A stretch of DNA of 64,000 nt from Lepidodermella squamata (Eukaryota; Gastrotricha): assembly GCA_047495785.1 (NCBI GenBank), contig JBLDXI010000054.1, forward strand, positions 1,860,001 to 1,924,000, in the 5' to 3' direction. How positions within the stretch are numbered: the stretch's first letter is position 1; each line of letters begins with the position of its first letter. The notes under the pieces were generated by a model. The model saw only the letters and a list, made by a program, of their open reading frames with translations. It had not been told where the DNA came from and did not search any database. This document shows positions 43,846-55,597 of this stretch, piece by piece. The position numbers were made by a program, and so were the translations under genes.

Positions 43846-44182
43846 TTTTCATTGAAATCGAAGAAAATTCTTTCCTAAATTCCATCAGACTCGCTTCTCT
43901 TGTGTTTGCATTCAATTTTTAAGCTTCTTCTGATTTTGAATAAATATTTGGAAATATCTAAAGTTACCATCAACTTACCTTGTATGCCTATCAAGGTGTC
44001 GGGGTCTGCTTCAACATACTAAATTTAGTATGTTCGATAATTGCAATTAGACGCAATTCTCGAGAGAAAACGGAAGCTAGTCAATAAGGACCACTTCTTG
44101 TTGCCTGGTTGCTAAAGATATCCGGACAGGGCGTGAGGTTAGAAATAAATCAGAAAAAACGATTTCAGTATTAATTAATAAT
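43846..44182. promoter_or_regulatory. Divergent promoter region with a perfect 22-bp palindrome
   Basis: These 337 bp lie between the start codons of the laminin-G/Cys-loop gene (-) and the TRPN gene (+). Positions 44013-44034 form a perfect palindrome centred on AAATTT with ACATACT arms, a possible site for a dimeric regulator shared by both genes. Confidence 0.5.
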
Positions 44183-47100
44183 ATGGAATTAGACATAGGC
44201 GGGGACGCCCCACCTGGTTACTCGAAATTGATATGGATGGCCAAGAAACATCATTGGCCAGCGGTTGAGACCGCAATTTTATTCCTGCGGAAGTCGCGTA
44301 ATTTTACTGACCTAATGGGTCGAGATAAGGTAGCACTTGTTTCATTGTTTCATTGTTTCATCAATTTTTTGAAAATACTTCCATTCAGGATAATGGAATG
44401 AACTTGATGATGATGAGTTGCCGAGATAACAGGCGCCAAGTTTTCGAAGCGCTCATTGAATTCGGCTTCAGCATCCACGAACGTTCAAGCGATGGAAGAA
44501 CAGCTTTACATTACGCCGCTTCTAGCACAGCAGACATCATAGTAGAGAAACTAATATTCCTCGGGGCTGATCCAATGATTGTAGGCGGGGTGAGTTTATG
44601 ATATTTAAGGAAGAAATCTTCTCATCATTCATCATTCAGCCTGATGCACAACTCGCACTTCATATCGCATGCCAGCGGCCTTCCTCGGCCCTGATAATGG
44701 CGAAGCATATGCTGAAGAAAATGCCTTCGAATGGCCGCTTGATCAATGACGGTCTAGGAAATATACCTATCACCTACGCTGTCGAGACTGGCAATGACGT
44801 TTTAGTTCGAGAAATGTTGCAGGAAGCCCCTGTTCAGCAGGGTAGGGAATGGCGCCACAAAGACACCAAAAACAGCCTGGTAAGCATGAATTTTAGATTT
44901 CCGCCTTGCCTCAACGCGAAATTTCTAGTTACACTTGGCGACAATTAAAGGAGATGCGAAAGTGGCGCAGACGTTGATAGACCTTGGCAAGGCAGATCTT
45001 GATGCTCAGAATCGATCAGGCCAGACACCGCTGCACATAGCGGCTGGTAACAGGGACGAGAAAATGATACGGCTATTCTGTCACTATAAGCTCAACTCGA
45101 ATATTCAAGATAAACATGGCGAAACGGCACTGCATTTCGCTGTTCGAGCTGGGAGCTACAACATTGTTGTCATGATTGCTGATCAAATGAAAGGCGACGT
45201 CCAAATAAGGAAGGCGGACGGCTGTACATTGGTAAACATTGATTCCTCTCATACTGCTTCTTAGGCAGAATGGGTCATAAATCACCCTTAAGATCGTTTT
45301 TTATCGCAGATGCATATGGCCGCTGAATTCGGCCATGGAGACTGTGTTGAAGCCCTTTGTGATCGAGATGTACCCCTCCACATGCCTAACAAACAAGGCA
45401 TCCTGTCCCTCCACCTCGCTGCTTTGAACGGCTTCCCTAAGGTTGCGCAAGTCCTCATCGATAAAGGAGCTCCGATAAATGCTCGAACTAAGGAGCGATA
45501 CACTCCAATGCATTTGGCTGTCCTCCACAATCGACCTGAGGTTATTCAGTTGCTGATGGGCTGCGGGGCGAATGTCGCAGTTCAGGGCGGTCCAGCCGGG
45601 GAGTTGCCTCTTCACATCGCTGCGAGAATGAATGCTGTAGAATGTGCGAAAATGTTGCTGCTAACTGGGGCTAAGGTCAACGCTCCGACTGGCAATGAAC
45701 TCGAAACTGCCCTCCACATCGCAGCAAGGAAGGGTTACATGCGACTTGCCAGCCTGTTATTGGAGGAAGGTGCTGATGTTCAGTTGGTGTCGAAATCAGG
45801 CGAGTCAGCACTTCACGTCGCGGTCAGGCATTCGCATTATCAACTGGTCAAGCTTATTATAAACCATGTGAAGAAGCAGATTTCGAAAAAGGATGCGAAC
45901 AAATTGGTTAACATTCAATCTGTTGAAGGCGAAACAGTACTGCATTTGGCATGCGGACTTCGTCCAAACACTCTTCACTACCCGCTTGAGGATGTTGACA
46001 TAGCGAATGTCCTTTTGAAAACTGGGGCGGATCCTACTTTGCCCACTAGATTCGTAAGAGATCAGAACTTCAAGGAATTCTGCCTAATTTCGATTTTTTT
46101 CAGACATCTGAGTATCCCTTGCATTACTGCGCTAGGGTTGGCAATCTAAACGTTGCTATGGAGCTCGCAAGACATATGGATCTCAACTTTCCTCCACTGG
46201 CGAACAGGCAAGCTAAAAACGGCTGGTCTCCTGTATTGACAGCTTGCTTCCATGGCCACACTGATGTTCTCGAATTTCTAAGTAACATCTGAAACTGTCA
46301 TTTGAAAGCTAATTATTTCTTAATTTTTAGCTAAACATAATGCTCGAGTTGATATTTTTGATGAACAAGGTTTTTCGGCTCTTCACCTTGCGGCAGGTAA
46401 CGGTTTCAAGGACTGCTGCGAACTTTTGATAAAGAAAAGGGCGTTCGTAAACATTAAAACCAAATCAAGCATTACACCGCTGCATTTGGCAGGTAAAATA
46501 GCCTCATCAAAACATAATCTACCTTAAAAACTAATTTTTTAAGCTGCCAATGGTTTTCGGGATGTGGTTCATATGCTTGTCAGCAAATATGGAGCGTCCC
46601 ACGACTTTACGAATTTGGAGAAGAAAACTCCGCTACATCTGGCTGCCGAAAATGGTCATCAAGCTGTTGCAAAAGCCCTCATTGATCTCAAGGCAAACGT
46701 TAACGCAGTTGATGGGGTAACGTTTTCATGCTCATGACTTGAATACACCTAACATTTTGTTCAATCTTTAAAGCTCGGTCAAAATCCTTTGCACCTTGCA
46801 GGTTGGTTGAGGGCTGATTAATTAGTGAGTCCACACTCGTTTTTTTTCTAGCGGAGTGCGACCATCCGGAAGTTGTTCAAATGTTTCTCAAGACGTTTCC
46901 TGAATTAGTCTACACCGCGAATGACGATGGCATGACGTGCGCTCACATCGCAGCAGGTTCGATTGATTTTTCAGAATTATAATTAATTGAACATCTCGAG
47001 CATTTAGCCAAGGGTTCCGTTGCGGTCATCAAGGAACTCATGCGATTCAATAAGAGCATAGTGGTCAGTGCGAAGAATAAAACTACTGGATCACTGCCTC

Positions 47101-50100
47101 TGCACCTGGCGGCCGAGGGTGGCCACGCCGAGGTGGTTCAAATTCTACTATCAGCCGGCTCCTCGGCTTTGGCGGAAAATAGCGATGGCATGACTTGCAT
47201 GCACCTTGCTGCGAAGGAAGGCCATTCAAATGTACTTGCAGCTATGCCGGCAAACATATCATGGGGCTCCCCCAGTGTTAAGGTTAGACTGAAAAATGAG
47301 GTGTAAACTAATCTAACAATGATCTGAATCGTACAGACTGGCCTCACTCCACTTCATGTGGCTGTGTACTACGCACAGGTAGATCTTGTTCGCGAAATGG
47401 TGACGAGGGTGCCTCCTGATTGCAGAACTGAAAAAGCTACAGCTTACAACATCAAGGATGAGCGATTAATGGCCCTGATAATGCTTGATGTATGAAACCA
47501 CCCAGAACTAGAATCTAGAATTCATGACATTTTGAATGTTTCAGTACGGTCTCACGCCGCTTCATGTCGCTTCTTACGCTGGTGTTGATAAAGCAATTCG
47601 AATGCTTCTCAACCTTTCTGGAGTTGATGTTGAGGCTAAAAGTGCTGTTCTAGTAAGAGTTGCCTTAAAATTACTTATGGAAGATTCAGAAACAAACAAT
47701 TTAGAGAACTACACCCATCCATCTCGCAGCTCAGGCCGGGCATCTCAATGTGACTAGCTTGCTTCTATCTCAAACTTCAGCCCTTTTAAAACTCCAAGAC
47801 GCTCGAGGCCTGAAGCCCTTGCATCTCGCAGCTAGAAATGGCCATTGCGACATGGTGGCTAGTCTTCTGTCACAAGGATCAGATATCAATACGTCAGATA
47901 ACGTGAGTTTTGATGATCTGTCCTTGAAATCAAGTCGTCTACACGTGATTTTAGCATGGTTGGGTTCCTTTACATCACGCAACAAGATGCGGTCAGTTAG
48001 GAGTCGTCAAATTATTGCTAGAACTCGGGGCTAACGTGACCCATGCAACTCGTGACGATCGAGTTCCACTCAGTCTCTCAGCCGCCTCAGGTCACGTGGA
48101 CGTATTCATGTATCTTTTGACGAAAGAACATAACACTGAGGCGTTGATGGAGGACAAGAAATTTATTCTGGATCTCATGAAATGCGGCAAATCCAATCAT
48201 CAGAAAGCGATCGAAGAATTCTGCCTTGTTGCGGAATGTCCTTTAGAAATAGCCGCGAAACTCAGCTTCCTCTTCCTCAAGAGGTCGACACTGGATATTG
48301 ATCACGAGAAAGACTTCTCGGCCGCAGCTAAATTCTGCGAAGAGCTGACAGGGAAATTAATGGCTATTGCCTCGAATATGTCATCGCCAAGCAAGATTCT
48401 TAAGGCAGCAGATAAAAATGGCGTCCCTTTCATCGATATTCTGGTCGATGATAAATTGAAAACGGTTGTAGCGGACGCGGCTGTTCAAAGATACCTAACT
48501 GATGTTCTGGAGGGCGATATCGGTCTTACTGGCCCGAAGTTGTTCGGCGTTTTCCTTCTATTCGTTTTCTGCCCACCAGTCATGTTTGCAGCATCTTTAC
48601 CTTTCGGTCACACCTATCACAAAGTTCCTATAATCAAATTTATGTGTTCAGCTTCGGCTCATATGCATTTCATCTTTGTTCTTTGCACTGTTGTTGTTGT
48701 TCCGATTTATCCCAACGCGCATAGAGACAGCTTCTTGCCTACGTGGAACGAGTATCTGCTATTGATGTACCTTGGCGGAATACTGACAGCCGAATTGACG
48801 AACCCTTCGAATGGATCTGGAGGTCGAATAGTTCGAGGCATGACCTTAGCTTTCTCATCGGTCGCAATTCTGCTTCAAGTCATAGCCATAACGTATCCTA
48901 TCATGACCTATGAAGCCCAGATCCTCATGTACACCAGAAATGTGGTATTCTCCTTACCTGTTATGATATCAGTCCTGTCTATCATTGAGGTGGGTCTTTG
49001 CTAGCTGTTTCTGTTATACCTAGTGGCTTTTTATTCAGATTTTGACCTTTAACAAAATGTTTGGCCCTCTCAGCATCATTTTGGTCTACATGATTCAAGA
49101 AGCAAGCACGGCTATCATTATTATGCAAGTTTTTTTCGTCGGCTGGTATCTCCAAAATCAGGCGATTTACACGCCGATATGCCCAGGTAAGTCTACGTTA
49201 CATTAATCCTAATGAGACTCTTACCCTTTTTAGACCTCGAACCTAATTTGACTTTGGCCTGTCGGTGTAACGTCAGAGTCCCGCCAGGATGTCCTACGCC
49301 GTACACGAAAGACAACAATGACTTTATAGTTCCTGGCTGCTGGTCGAACGAAGAGTTGATAAAAGATCCCGTCCCTGCATCGTACATAATCGGGCTCATT
49401 CACGGAGCTCTGTTTCAACACGAAGATTTCCTATGGTACTCAGCAGTCCGCAATTCGGGTGAATGGATTCGGGCACCGCAGCAGATTCAGAAATGCTTAT
49501 TTCACATCATTATGGTTCTCATTTTGTTGATGTTAGCCTTGGCTATCGCATCGGACACCCTTGAGAGAATCATCAAACGAGCCGATGAGGAATGGCAGTT
49601 CGGCAGGGCTCAGCTAATCCGCAATATGAGCAAGACTTGTAAGCACTACACTCTATCTTAATTTCGAGTTTCGAGGATTTTTCTTCATTTTCTTTAGCTC
49701 CGACACCAACTCCCTTGAATCTACTCGTGAAGCCATTGATTTATCTCAGAGCTCTCATCAAACGGAAGGGCCTATTATGCACGTCCTATGCTCCTTATTA
49801 CATGATGCTGGAGGAAGGGATAGGCGATGCCGGCGAAGGCGAATCCGAAGAGCCAGGGATTTTCGACGACGCGATTAAATGGATCAAGGACTTGATTTAT
49901 CAAAAACGGGTTGATGTGCTGCTCCAAAGCGCTCTGCAGGCCCATTCAGATGTGTATAGCGGAGGTCGTGCGCGTAAGATGGACATAAAAACTGCGAAAG
50001 CCAAGGAAAAAGCTGCTCGAGAAGAGCAGAGGCGGCAGCGTTTGGAAGCTTTCCTCCCTGAGCCTTTGCATGAAGCTATCAATTGGGAGAGCGTTGTCGA

Positions 50101-50345
50101 ACGGCATCGTGAAATCGAAGCTGAGGGTAGCGAGGACGAGTATATTGAGCAGCTCGACTGCACAATGAGTGAGCTTGAGGATTGGCAGGCCGAAATGTGG
50201 GAGGAATTGGAAGAGATTGAGGTAACAACATTTTTTATTAAAAATTCATGCTTCAATTTTCGATATAATTAAGGATGATGAGGAGCGGCTAACAATGGCA
50301 GCGTGGATGGTTGAGGAGTTCAAAGATATTGTTAAGCGTACATGA
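44183..50345 (+). CDS. TRPN (NompC-like) mechanosensory channel
   Basis: About two dozen exons with short introns give a protein of roughly 1650 residues. The N-terminal two thirds are ankyrin repeats; I count close to 28, with repeated Thr-Pro-Leu-His-(Leu/Ile)-Ala-Ala cores. Next come the NompC-type linker (Asp-Lys-Lys-Phe-Ile-Leu-Asp-Leu-Met) and six helices. After helix 6 the TRP region reads Gln-Phe-Gly-Arg-Ala-Gln-Leu-Ile-Arg-Asn-Met, as in TRPN channels. The last exon starts at about 50274. The loop between helix 5 and the pore carries an extra Cys-rich stretch (about 49180-49370) and the usual Phe-Phe-Ala-Val-Phe-Gly pore words are not recognisable. In other animals TRPN opens when the ankyrin spring is pulled by microtubules, in touch and hearing neurons. 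Confidence 0.9.
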
Positions 50346-50867
50346 GTTCGCGTATTATTATATCAATTATATCTGTTGAGCAACATAGCACATCAATAAA
50401 CACAACTGGAATAAAAACCCACAAGTATTTGGTGATCATTTATTAATCATTTAAGGCTATCATTCAACCAAGGCATGCAGTACGTTAGTATCCTACACTA
50501 TCACCCAGTTTTGACAATATTTGTGTACCTTTGTAAACTTAAATTTCATCGCTGGGAGTGAATAATACGCGATGATCTTTTATTCATAATTATTCAAATA
50601 TTATTGTTCATCTTTAGACTTAAGACACGTGAGAAGAATTGACAGCTGAACTTGCTTGGAGTGGTGCCATTATCATTAACGGCACCCTGGATCGAAAACA
50701 TAGACAATATATCAAGCGCAACTACTGAGGTGAACAAAATCGCCAGCCTATAAAACGTGGCTAGAAATGGTGAACAAGTCAATTTTCATCAACAGCAATA
50801 TTTCATCAAAAGCAAATTTGTTTTCGAATACTTTATCAGTCAGTCCTTTAATTTGAAGCCAGAAATA
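50346..50867. other. Intergenic region
   Basis: AATAAACA polyadenylation signals of the TRPN gene are near 50395. A minus-strand frame at 50782-50594 has a hydrophobic start but no ATG and a stop just upstream. No gene is called. Confidence 0.5.
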
Positions 50868-51866
50868 ATGATGTACAAGCTAACGATAGCAGCCTGCTTG
50901 GTGAGTTTTTCCTACTGATGAACACTTTACATAACGATGATAATTACGTTTTGAAACTAGGTAGCAGCAGTCATTGCAAACCCGCTCATGGAGGCCATGA
51001 GAGGCGAGAGCGAATACCAAGAAGCAAAACGTGAAGACAACTACCAGGAGGCCAAGCGCGGTGAAGAGAACTACCAGGAAGCCAAACGTGGGGAAGAGAA
51101 CTACCAGGAAGCCAAACGTGGGGAAGAGAACTACCAGGAGGCCAAGCGCGGTGAAGACAACTACCAGGAGGCCAAGCGTGGGGAAGAGAACTACCAGGAG
51201 GCCAAGCGCGGTGAAGAGAACTACCAGGAGGCCAAGCGCGGTGAAGAGAACTACCAGGAAGCCAAACGTGGGGAAGAGAACTACCAGGAGGCCAAGCGCG
51301 GTGAAGAGAACTACCAGGAAGCCAAGCGCGGTGAAGACAACTACCAGGAAGCCAAACGTGGGGAAGAGAACTACCAGGAGGCCAAGCGCGGTGAAGAGAA
51401 CTACCAGGAAGCCAAACGTGGGGAAGAGAACTACCAGGAGGCCAAGCGCGGTGAAGAGAACTACCAGGAAGCCAAACGTGGGGAAGAGAACTACCAGGAG
51501 GCCAAGCGCGGTGAAGAGAACTACCAGGAAGCCAAACGTGGGGAAGAGAACTACCAGGAGGCCAAGCGCGGTGAAGAGAACTACCAGGAAGCCAAACGTG
51601 GGGAAGAGAACTACCAGGAGGCCAAGCGCGGTGAAGAGAACTACCAGGAAGCCAAACGTGGGGAAGAGAACTACCAGGAGGCCAAGCGCGGTGAAGAGAA
51701 CTACCAGGAAGCCAAACGTGGGGAAGAGAACTACCAGGAGGCCAAGCGCGGTGAAGACAACTACCAGGAAGCCAAACGTGGGGAAGACAACTACCAGGTT
51801 GCCAAGCGTGGTGAAGACAACTACCAGGAGGCCAAGCGCGGTGAAGAGAACTACCAGGAAGCATAA
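50868..51866 (+). CDS. Multi-copy secreted peptide precursor (GE(E/D)NYQEA units)
   Basis: Two exons, 50868-50900 and 50961-51866, join at phase 0 and encode 312 residues. A signal peptide (about 1-18) is followed by a short spacer and 29 units of 7-8 residues, each ending in Lys-Arg except the last. Units are Gly-Glu-Glu-Asn-Tyr-Gln-Glu-Ala, with Asp variants and a few substitutions (Ser-Glu, one Val). Lys-Arg is the usual cleavage signal of prohormone convertases, so processing would release many copies of an acidic octapeptide. No Gly precedes the Lys-Arg, so amidation is not expected. At the DNA level units alternate between two codon versions, forming a 60-bp higher-order repeat. I do not recognise the peptide family; a structural repeat protein is the main alternative. 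Confidence 0.75.
51009..51863 (+). repeat. Coding minisatellite of 30-bp units in a 60-bp higher-order pattern
   Basis: The 30-bp unit encoding the peptide and its Lys-Arg occurs about 28 times. From about 51361 to 51750 each 60-bp pair, one unit ending GCCAAACGTGGG and one ending GCCAAGCGCGGT, is repeated with no change. This indicates recent copying by unequal exchange or slippage. Confidence 0.9.
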
Positions 51867-53256
51867 ACAACTTGAGCGATGACAGCAGTAAGCTCTGTTA
51901 CGGTCTACCACCAGGAAGTAGAGTTTTTTGTGGTTTCGTCCAACGGTTTCATCTGTTTCACCTTCATTGCTCTTAAAGCCATAATCCTCTCATTTGTTAT
52001 TCGCAATAATAGCTGGCAATCATGTGTAATATATATCGCTTCATCAAGTCATCATAATCGCCTTGCAAATTGAATAAATAATGCAGTTCGTTCCAAGTTA
52101 CGAATGGCTTTTCCACATGTAGAAAATGGAAAAAATCTCATATAATTTCAATTAGTAGGTGAATAATTTCAACTGTAGTTAATTTCTTATTTCTTAACAG
52201 CAGGAATGGCTCGCTCGTCCTGTTTCTCTGAAAGAAGTATATGAAACAAAAAGAAGTTGAATATTCGCCTCGTCGTTTTTCAATCGAGGTGGAAAGTTGA
52301 TTGATGGAGAAACGACGCATTTTGAGCCAGGCAACCGATTGACGACGAACTTCGAACTTCTAAAGTTCTCATCTGAGTTTTAGTATGGTGTTCAACGTGG
52401 CATGGTCATAAGACATAAGACGTTACAGTGTCCTACAAGTCAAAACTTTAGGGACCCATTTAGCAAACAATAAGTTGAACAAGCTCAAGAACAAAACTGG
52501 CTAAGTTTTAGTCTTGATTCTTATCTAGATATCTAGTTGGGTATATTCGGCCTAGTCGGCATTATCAAGGTCATTCAACAATAAGCAACATAACTATCAG
52601 GTTTGCGGCGAAGTCCAGCTTTACGCAATCTGGAACAAAATTTGTATCCCTAACGATTTCCCATCGTGCAATGCATTACTGACCCTTTCGATATAGGTAA
52701 TGCTGCTACATGATGAAATGGTGTCGATATGAGTTCAATTCCAAAATGGACATGAAGAACAAACTCACAGAATATAGTTTATTTTAAAGGCATTTAGGAA
52801 TATTGTGATAGTAGTTGGAGCCACGTTCAGTGAACCATGAAGGCAGCTCCCTGGCTCCTCTGAAACACTCTATGCAATGCTATGGGCGCTATATTCATAA
52901 GAGGTTAGATTATTACAGAGCAACAATCACTACAAATAATAATAAAAACGCTCGAAATGAGAAATTAACGGCTAGGAAAAGTGCGAGACTGCAAGGCGTC
53001 CAACTATGTGAACTAAAAATAATGTAGCTGCTATACAGTTGAAATGAATCTAGGTGTGGCAAAGCTACTTTCAGGAGAGATTTGAGAACTATTTTGTTCA
53101 ATCGAAGGCCTCTCGATCCAATTCTCAAACGCTAGAGTTTGAACCCCAAAACATGTGTACAAGGTTGCACAAAGCAATATAATCAATGATCAATTCAGAT
53201 ACGAATAACAAACTAAAATGTAGTCTGCTGATGCGTGATATCTTGCTTGATACTTC
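51867..53256. other. Intergenic region
   Basis: No gene is seen in these 1.4 kb. Open frames are short. The 3' ends of the peptide gene (+) and the PAN-CTLD-kringle gene (-) converge here. Confidence 0.5.
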
Positions 53257-55597
53257 CTAGCTTGATGCCACTTCAATCTCGCAGATTGGATAGGCGTCAG
53301 TATTGCAAGCCTTGTCGTACCACTCGCTAGAATGCAGATTATCCTCGTAGCCGAAATATATGCAACCGAGAGATGCATAACGGGGGTCGTTCGTCAGCAA
53401 GGGCCTTCCCGTCATGTAATTTGTGAATGTTACCGTTGTCCCAGTGTCCCATATCGGATACTGACCGGTTGCGTCGATACGTGACGATATACCAAGATGG
53501 TAACCATATACGCTGCCCTGCCATTTCCCTATTTGAAGAACGTCTAATTTAAGTAGAAAAAGGAACTCAATGGCATACTTCCAAGATGCATTGTTATGCT
53601 TGTTATATAATGCTGCTCCGCCTCGCTCTCTATCGTAAGTAGGTGAGACTTGGTATTCTGGCAAATAGTGGTGGCCTCGGCTCGGTTTCTAGGCATCCTA
53701 TAGATTATGTAGCAACTACCAAGGAAGTAATACGGACACCCTGTGGAAAATAGACAAATTCGTCCAGGTAATCAATTCCCCGCGTTTGACTTACAATCTT
53801 TCATGTCTAGGCTACAAATCGCACTTGCATTTGAGTCGAAGCGCTCAGTCGTCCATTTATATTGTACATCATTGTTCAGAGTGATTGCGGCGTACGGCTG
53901 GGACGGATCCGTGAAAACCTGACCAGCTGCCCAGTCGGATTCGGCTGAATTCATCCAGGGTGTATCGATCGAAAAAAAACTTAAATAAAGCTAACTCACC
54001 ACACATTGGCAAAGGATCGCAATATTCCACAGTCGTCTTATCATCATCCCGCACGCAGAAAGGGCCGTTTGGCATCAAATCTGGGTCTGGATTCCTGCAG
54101 TAACGATGCACAGTGCTTTGCTCAGGGAATCGGTATAGCATTTGGCTGTAGACTGTAGCGTTCCACCAGGCGCATAATGCCCCACTGGCAGTTTTCGACA
54201 TTTCACCGTTATACTCTCGACCTGATGGCGTGAATCGGCAATCTTGTGGATATGACTGGCTTATCGCTTTCAAAAGGCAATCCGTTTACTCGCAGTATTA
54301 ATCAAAAGCTTTTCTGACTTACGGATTTCGCATATTGGTACGTGAAGATCCCAATCCGCAACGTCGGTGAACCAGTCTTTTCCAGCTCCATTCATATACT
54401 CACCAGGATATTTGCTAGGACTTAAAAATAGAGATGATGCAAAATGAATTCAGTAATTTAACCCTTATAGCGGGTCTCGCTATAGTTAAGGCGAATTGCT
54501 GCCAATAGGCCATTTTTCACTCTACGCAATTTCCTCATTTCAACGCTTATTGCAGATCCCCTTTAGAAAAGTGAAGGACGAGAAATTCAAATTTCGCATT
54601 TTTTGCAAATTAAATTTGCATATTTGAATCTTCATTATCATTCAAATTGGTATAATTTATGATAACTCACGGGTTCATCGGCCAGACTTCATACGCTGGC
54701 GAACCATCAAGGTACAACTTATTTATCAGTGATGTCCAATTAGCAGGGTTGGGATATGTTGAAGCGTTCACAGCTCCGTGATCGAGTACCATCTTGGGTG
54801 TTGGTTGTTTGATTACTTCGAGGCGCTCGAGGGTGTTTTGCAATAGTCTTCGTTTCTGTGGAGAGTGGACTGGCATCGTCAAGGTTCCTCCCATTTTCGA
54901 ACACCTGGCAGCATGCTGGGGAGGCTTCAAGCTCTCCAAATCCACAATTATCAAACACGTGTCATGATATCTCACATCTCACGCCGTACGGGCACGGGCC
55001 TTTGTCAATGTCTGTTGGGTAGTATGCAAAGCTTGGACTGCTGACATGATCTGTCCTCAACGGAGCAGTGTAGAAGATACAGCATATACCTGTGGCCGGA
55101 GGGTCGTATTGGTGCTGATAGACCACGCATCTACCAAGCTTGCTTTTGCAAAAATCTGCACATCTCGTCGCTGACATAAAGTTGCTAGCCGTTCCAAAAG
55201 CGCAATTGTATGTTACGGACATCACGGTGCCATTTAAATTGATGCCAGATCGCATGGATGGCGGTCGAGCCTTGTGAATTTTGTCGTAGATCCACGCGTC
55301 GACTTCCATGTCAGTCATCGGGGCGTTGCAGGATGCTTTTTTCAGATAGCAAGATTTGGTTTTTCTTGTGAATGTGAATGCGACGCACTGATCGCGATAG
55401 ACGCGGTCGCACATGTTGGCACACTCCCGAGCGTTCTTAACGTTGTGTAATTCGGCAAGATCATTCTGGCCACAGTCGCCCTGTCGCCGTATGTAGCCCT
55501 TCACCTCTTGAATCGGCCGCGGCCACACGTTTGCAGAGAAAGCAGCGTAGCCAGTCCACCATTTCTTCGAATTAGGCGATGCGTTTTGCTTGAGAAT
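53257..55597 (-). CDS. PAN-PAN-CTLD-kringle-CTLD extracellular protein (5' exon missing, frame broken by a 7-bp duplication)
   Basis: Minus-strand exons are 55597-54671, 54420-54323, 54266-54000, 53944-53795, 53740-53579 and 53543-53257. The order of parts is two PAN/apple modules with Cys-rich cores, a CTLD, one kringle (54260-54000; Cys-Arg-Phe start, Tyr-Cys-Arg-Asn-Pro core, Val-Glu-Tyr-Cys-Asp end), a short CTLD-like tail piece, and a full CTLD ending Ile-Cys-Glu-Ile. A signal-peptide exon upstream of 55597 is not found. Between the PAN and first CTLD regions a 7-bp unit occurs twice (54969-54982). Exon sums work only if one copy is discounted; as written the frame stops. All junctions after the first exon are consistent. 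The gene is either newly broken, an allele, or affected by a sequence error. Confidence 0.75.

Noticed and set aside
50594-50782. Minus-strand hydrophobic frame that resembles a signal peptide
   Set aside because: There is no ATG, and an in-frame stop lies directly upstream.
50880-51911. Long antisense open frames of 343 and 294 codons, and a third sense frame, over the peptide repeat
   Set aside because: A 30-bp unit without stops in any frame keeps all frames open by repetition. Only the sense frame has a signal peptide, a spliced start and regular Lys-Arg sites.
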